A stretch of DNA of 64,000 bases, taken from positions 57,750 to 121,749 of the forward strand of contig CAIOZY010000057.1 of the NCBI GenBank assembly GCA_903862935.1, written 5' to 3'. The stretch's first letter is position 1; each line of letters opens with the position of its first letter. The notes below the pieces were generated by a model. It worked only from the letters and a program-made list of their open reading frames with translations. It was not told the DNA's origin and did no database searches. This stretch comes from an uncultured Opitutaceae bacterium (GTDB taxonomy: Bacteria; Verrucomicrobiota; Verrucomicrobiia; Opitutales; Opitutaceae). This document shows positions 61,640 through 64,000 of this stretch, one piece after another. The position numbers were made by a program, and so were the translations under genes.

Positions 61640-63876
61640 GACGGCTTCTCACCCTAGGTTTCGGAATCTTCGCAGCGGTTTCCCTAGCCCCCCAGGTTCT
61701 GGGATACGCCTTCCAGCCTGCGCTCGACTGGCCGGCCACGGCGCCGGTCTCAATGCAGCTGCAGCTGGGGTCCAGCGGAACCCTGATCGACGGCTCGACC
61801 TCGTGGAACCAGGTGCTCCAGACCGCCCTGGTCGACTGGAACCAGTATCTGCCCTCGGCGATGCAGTTTGTGGGGACCATGGACTCGAACGCCCAGGTCG
61901 CTGGCAACAACGGGATCAATAACGTTTTCTGGAGCACGACCGTCTTCGGGGAATCTTGGAGCACGGCCGGCGGCGACGCGGGCGCGATCACGGTGTACTG
62001 GAGCAATGGATACCAACGGACCGAGGCCGACATCATCTTCAACTCCAATCTCTCGTGGAACTCCTACCGGGGCGCCCTCCGGCACGACAATTCCGGCGGG
62101 GTGATCCACGACATTAAGCGGACGGCCCTGCACGAGCTGGGCCATGCGCTGGGCCTGGACCATCCCGACGCAGCCGGCCAGGTGGTTACCGCGATCATGA
62201 ACTCGGTCGAGAGCAGCACCGACGACCTGACGGCTGACGACATCGCCGGGATTCGCGCCCTCTACGGGACTCCGTCGGTGCCGACCGTCACGGTGCCCCC
62301 CGCTAGCCAGACCGCCAGCCTCGGCGGAACGGCGGTCTTTACGGTCTCGGCGCTGGGCTCGGCGCCGCTGTCCTACCAGTGGCTCCTAAACGGCGTGAGC
62401 CTGGGTTCGGGCGCGACCGGGCCGAACCTGTCGGTGAGCAACGTCCAGCAAAGCGCGGCCGGCAGCTACACGGTCGTCGTCACCGGCCCCGGGGGCAACG
62501 TCACCTCTGCCGCGGCAATTCTGACGGTCACCGCGGCCCCGATCATCACCGGGCAGCCCCAGAGTGTCACGGTGTCCGTGGGGCAGACCGCAGCCTTCAC
62601 GGTCGTCGCCCAGGGCACGCCGAGTTACCAGTGGTACTTTAACGGCACGGCGATCTCCGGGCAGACGGGTTCAACCCTGTCCCTGTCCAATGTCACGGCT
62701 GCATCGGCCGGCAGCTACACGGTGGTCGCCACCAACTCCCATGGCGCGGCGACAAGCAGCGCCGCGGTGCTGTCGATCTCGGCCGCCCCGTCCTTCATCG
62801 TCCAGCCCTCCTCCCAGTCGGTCGTCAGCGGGACGACGGTGGTCCTCAGCGCCGCCGCGGGCGGCTCGCCCGCCCCGACCCTGCAGTGGAAGCTGAACGG
62901 GGTGGCTGTCTTCGGGGGCACCGGGGCCCGCCTGGTGATCTCCGGGGCCACCGCGAGCAACGCGGGAACCTACACCTGCACGGCGACCAACGCATCCGGG
63001 ACAGCGGCGAGCAGCGCCGCGACCTTGTCGATCGTCTCCACGACCACCCCGGGGCGACTGGTCAACCTCTCCGTCAACACGGTCATCGACTCCTCGGGCC
63101 TCACGATGGGCTTTGTGACCGGCGGGGCCGGCACGACCGGGCCCCAGCCGCTCCTCATCCGGGCCGGCGGGCCCGCCCTGGTCCCGTACGGGGTCACCGG
63201 GGTCCTGCCCGATCCGCAGCTCACCGTCTACAACGGCTCGGCCTCGATCGCCTCTGACGCGGGCTGGGGCACTCCGGCGAGCAACCTGCAGGTCGTGAAC
63301 CAGGCTCAGGCCAACACGGGGGCCGGGCTCGTGTACAGCAACCCCTCCAGCCTCGACTCGGCCACCGTTCTTTCGCTCGTCTCGAGCCCGGGCTATACGG
63401 TCCAGGTCGCCGGCAAGTCCGGGGACTCGGGCCGGACCCTGGCCGAGGTTTACGACAACACGCCGGCGGGAACCTACACCCCGGCTACCCAGCGGCTCAT
63501 CAACCTGTCCTGCCGCATCACGGTGCCCGCAAACGGGAGCCTCACCGAAGGATTCATCCTCGGGGGGACGACCTCAAAGACCTTCCTCATCCGGGCGATC
63601 GGCCCGGGGCTGTCCCAGTACGGGATCAGCGGCGTGATGGCTGATCCCCAGCTGACCGTCTACAGCGGGTCGACCGCGATCGCCTCCAACACGGGCTGGG
63701 GCGGGGACGCGCAGCTGGCGGGCGTGATGGGTTCGGTCGGCTCGCAGCCGAACCCGCCGGCGGCCGCCGACTCGATCATCCTTATCACCCTTGCCCCCGG
63801 GTCGTACACCGCTGTCGCGACAAGCGCCGGCGGCACGGTCGGCAACGTGCTGCTCGACATCTACGAGGTTCCGTGA
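61636..63876 (+). CDS. secreted matrixin-type zinc metalloprotease with Ig-like domains
   Basis: 746 residues. Signal peptide about 1-23. The protease domain (25-212) has H166-E-L-G-H170-A-L-G-L-D-H176 and the Met-turn methionine M188, all zinc-site residues of a metzincin. Three Ig-like domains follow (about 213-298, 299-380, 381-465). Two copies of a module with LLIRAGGPALVPYG and FLIRAIGPGLSQYG follow (about 470-745). This end module recurs in the secreted protein at 28035 and may anchor or sort the protein. It would degrade extracellular or periplasmic protein. Confidence 0.88.
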   Translation: MRRLLTLGFGIFAAVSLAPQVLGYAFQPALDWPATAPVSMQLQLGSSGTLIDGSTSWNQVLQTALVDWNQYLPSAMQFVGTMDSNAQVAGNNGINNVFWSTTVFGESWSTAGGDAGAITVYWSNGYQRTEADIIFNSNLSWNSYRGALRHDNSGGVIHDIKRTALHELGHALGLDHPDAAGQVVTAIMNSVESSTDDLTADDIAGIRALYGTPSVPTVTVPPASQTASLGGTAVFTVSALGSAPLSYQWLLNGVSLGSGATGPNLSVSNVQQSAAGSYTVVVTGPGGNVTSAAAILTVTAAPIITGQPQSVTVSVGQTAAFTVVAQGTPSYQWYFNGTAISGQTGSTLSLSNVTAASAGSYTVVATNSHGAATSSAAVLSISAAPSFIVQPSSQSVVSGTTVVLSAAAGGSPAPTLQWKLNGVAVFGGTGARLVISGATASNAGTYTCTATNASGTAASSAATLSIVSTTTPGRLVNLSVNTVIDSSGLTMGFVTGGAGTTGPQPLLIRAGGPALVPYGVTGVLPDPQLTVYNGSASIASDAGWGTPASNLQVVNQAQANTGAGLVYSNPSSLDSATVLSLVSSPGYTVQVAGKSGDSGRTLAEVYDNTPAGTYTPATQRLINLSCRITVPANGSLTEGFILGGTTSKTFLIRAIGPGLSQYGISGVMADPQLTVYSGSTAIASNTGWGGDAQLAGVMGSVGSQPNPPAAADSIILITLAPGSYTAVATSAGGTVGNVLLDIYEVP

Positions 63877-63899
63877 TCTAGCTGCGCGCATACAAGCAC

Positions 63900-63943
63900 A
63901 AAAATAAAAAGCCAACCCGCGGCGTGATGAGCTGCAGGTTGGC
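63900..63943 (-). terminator. intrinsic terminator for a minus-strand gene beyond the right edge
   Basis: Read on the minus strand, a stem GCCAACC/GGTTGGC (63943-63937 with 63917-63911) is followed by an 11-base T-rich run interrupted by one A (63910-63900). This is a proper rho-independent terminator in the minus direction. The gene it serves starts outside the window. In the plus direction it lacks a T-run. Confidence 0.65.
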
Positions 63944-64000
63944 AACCGTCCAAGAGGAGGCAGAGGTTCAGGGACCGAGCTGGATTGAGTAACGCGTGCG

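Noticed and set aside
61636..63876. Tandem DNA repeat within the protease gene
   Set aside because: The Ig-like and C-terminal copies are similar in protein pattern but diverged in DNA, so they are old domain duplications and not a simple repeat.
63980..64000. Weak resemblance of the last bases to the 'GAGTAACGCGTG' part of 16S rRNA
   Set aside because: The flanking conserved 16S bases are absent upstream, and a terminator for a minus-strand gene lies just before; a chance match.
1..64000. CRISPR array, tRNA or rRNA genes
   Set aside because: No regularly spaced direct repeats, no cloverleaf with a conserved TTCGAATC-type arm and no rRNA core were seen on either strand.

Overview
The window looks like a chromosomal piece of a GC-rich Gram-negative bacterium of the Verrucomicrobiota, most likely near Opitutaceae. 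This is inferred from the style of the sigma/anti-sigma pair, secreted proteins carrying the 'LIRA-x-GP' C-terminal module I associate with that group, Ig-like domains on a matrixin protease, and envelope-polysaccharide genes. No rRNA, tRNA or CRISPR array was seen.

Region 1 (1-10054) is mostly housekeeping: a pyruvate-kinase-like 3' end, a corrinoid-binding protein, a D-2-hydroxyacid dehydrogenase, an ECF sigma factor with its anti-sigma factor, the minus-strand set dapA-dapB-ruvA, then fabD-lepA-lepB. The signal peptidase carries a large insertion.

Region 2 (10105-30610) begins the envelope-polysaccharide locus. It holds GT4 glycosyltransferases, two PLP enzymes, three polytopic membrane proteins, and a tightly overlapped plus-strand set (membrane protein, epimerase, ArnC-like GT2, DegT aminotransferase, methyltransferase, GT8-like transferase). 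A secreted Ig-like protein and a second methyltransferase follow.

Region 3 (30639-54166, almost all minus strand) supplies sugars and assembly enzymes. rfbA and rfbB are followed by a gene that resembles the plant/viral-type bifunctional epimerase-reductase rather than rfbC plus rfbD, which suggests a three-gene dTDP-L-rhamnose route. Two CDP-paratose-epimerase-like genes, an acyltransferase, GT2 enzymes and four large membrane proteins are linked by repeated 4-bp start/stop overlaps. A 1262-residue protein carries three GT2 domains. An IS605-type element (TnpA without its catalytic residues, TnpB with an intact nuclease triad) sits between two GT2 genes that share an extra small domain. Transaldolase, a gmhB-like and a gmhA-like gene lead towards heptose.

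Region 4 (54242-60914) has a GtrA-like flippase, a TacA/TacT-type toxin-antitoxin pair in an AT-rich patch, a broken DUF2442-like remnant, and the second half of the heptose set (hddC, hddA) with a Gfo/Idh/MocA oxidoreductase. Together with region 3 these would make GDP-D-glycero-alpha-D-manno-heptose. A thioesterase and an N-acetylneuraminate-lyase-like gene follow.

Region 5 (60963-64000) has a possible 42-residue small protein, a secreted protein co-translated with a secreted matrixin-type metalloprotease, and a minus-strand terminator for a gene beyond the right edge.

Start sites were chosen from family alignment, overlaps with the upstream gene and Shine-Dalgarno matches. Many genes have no clear Shine-Dalgarno, so starts are less certain than stops.
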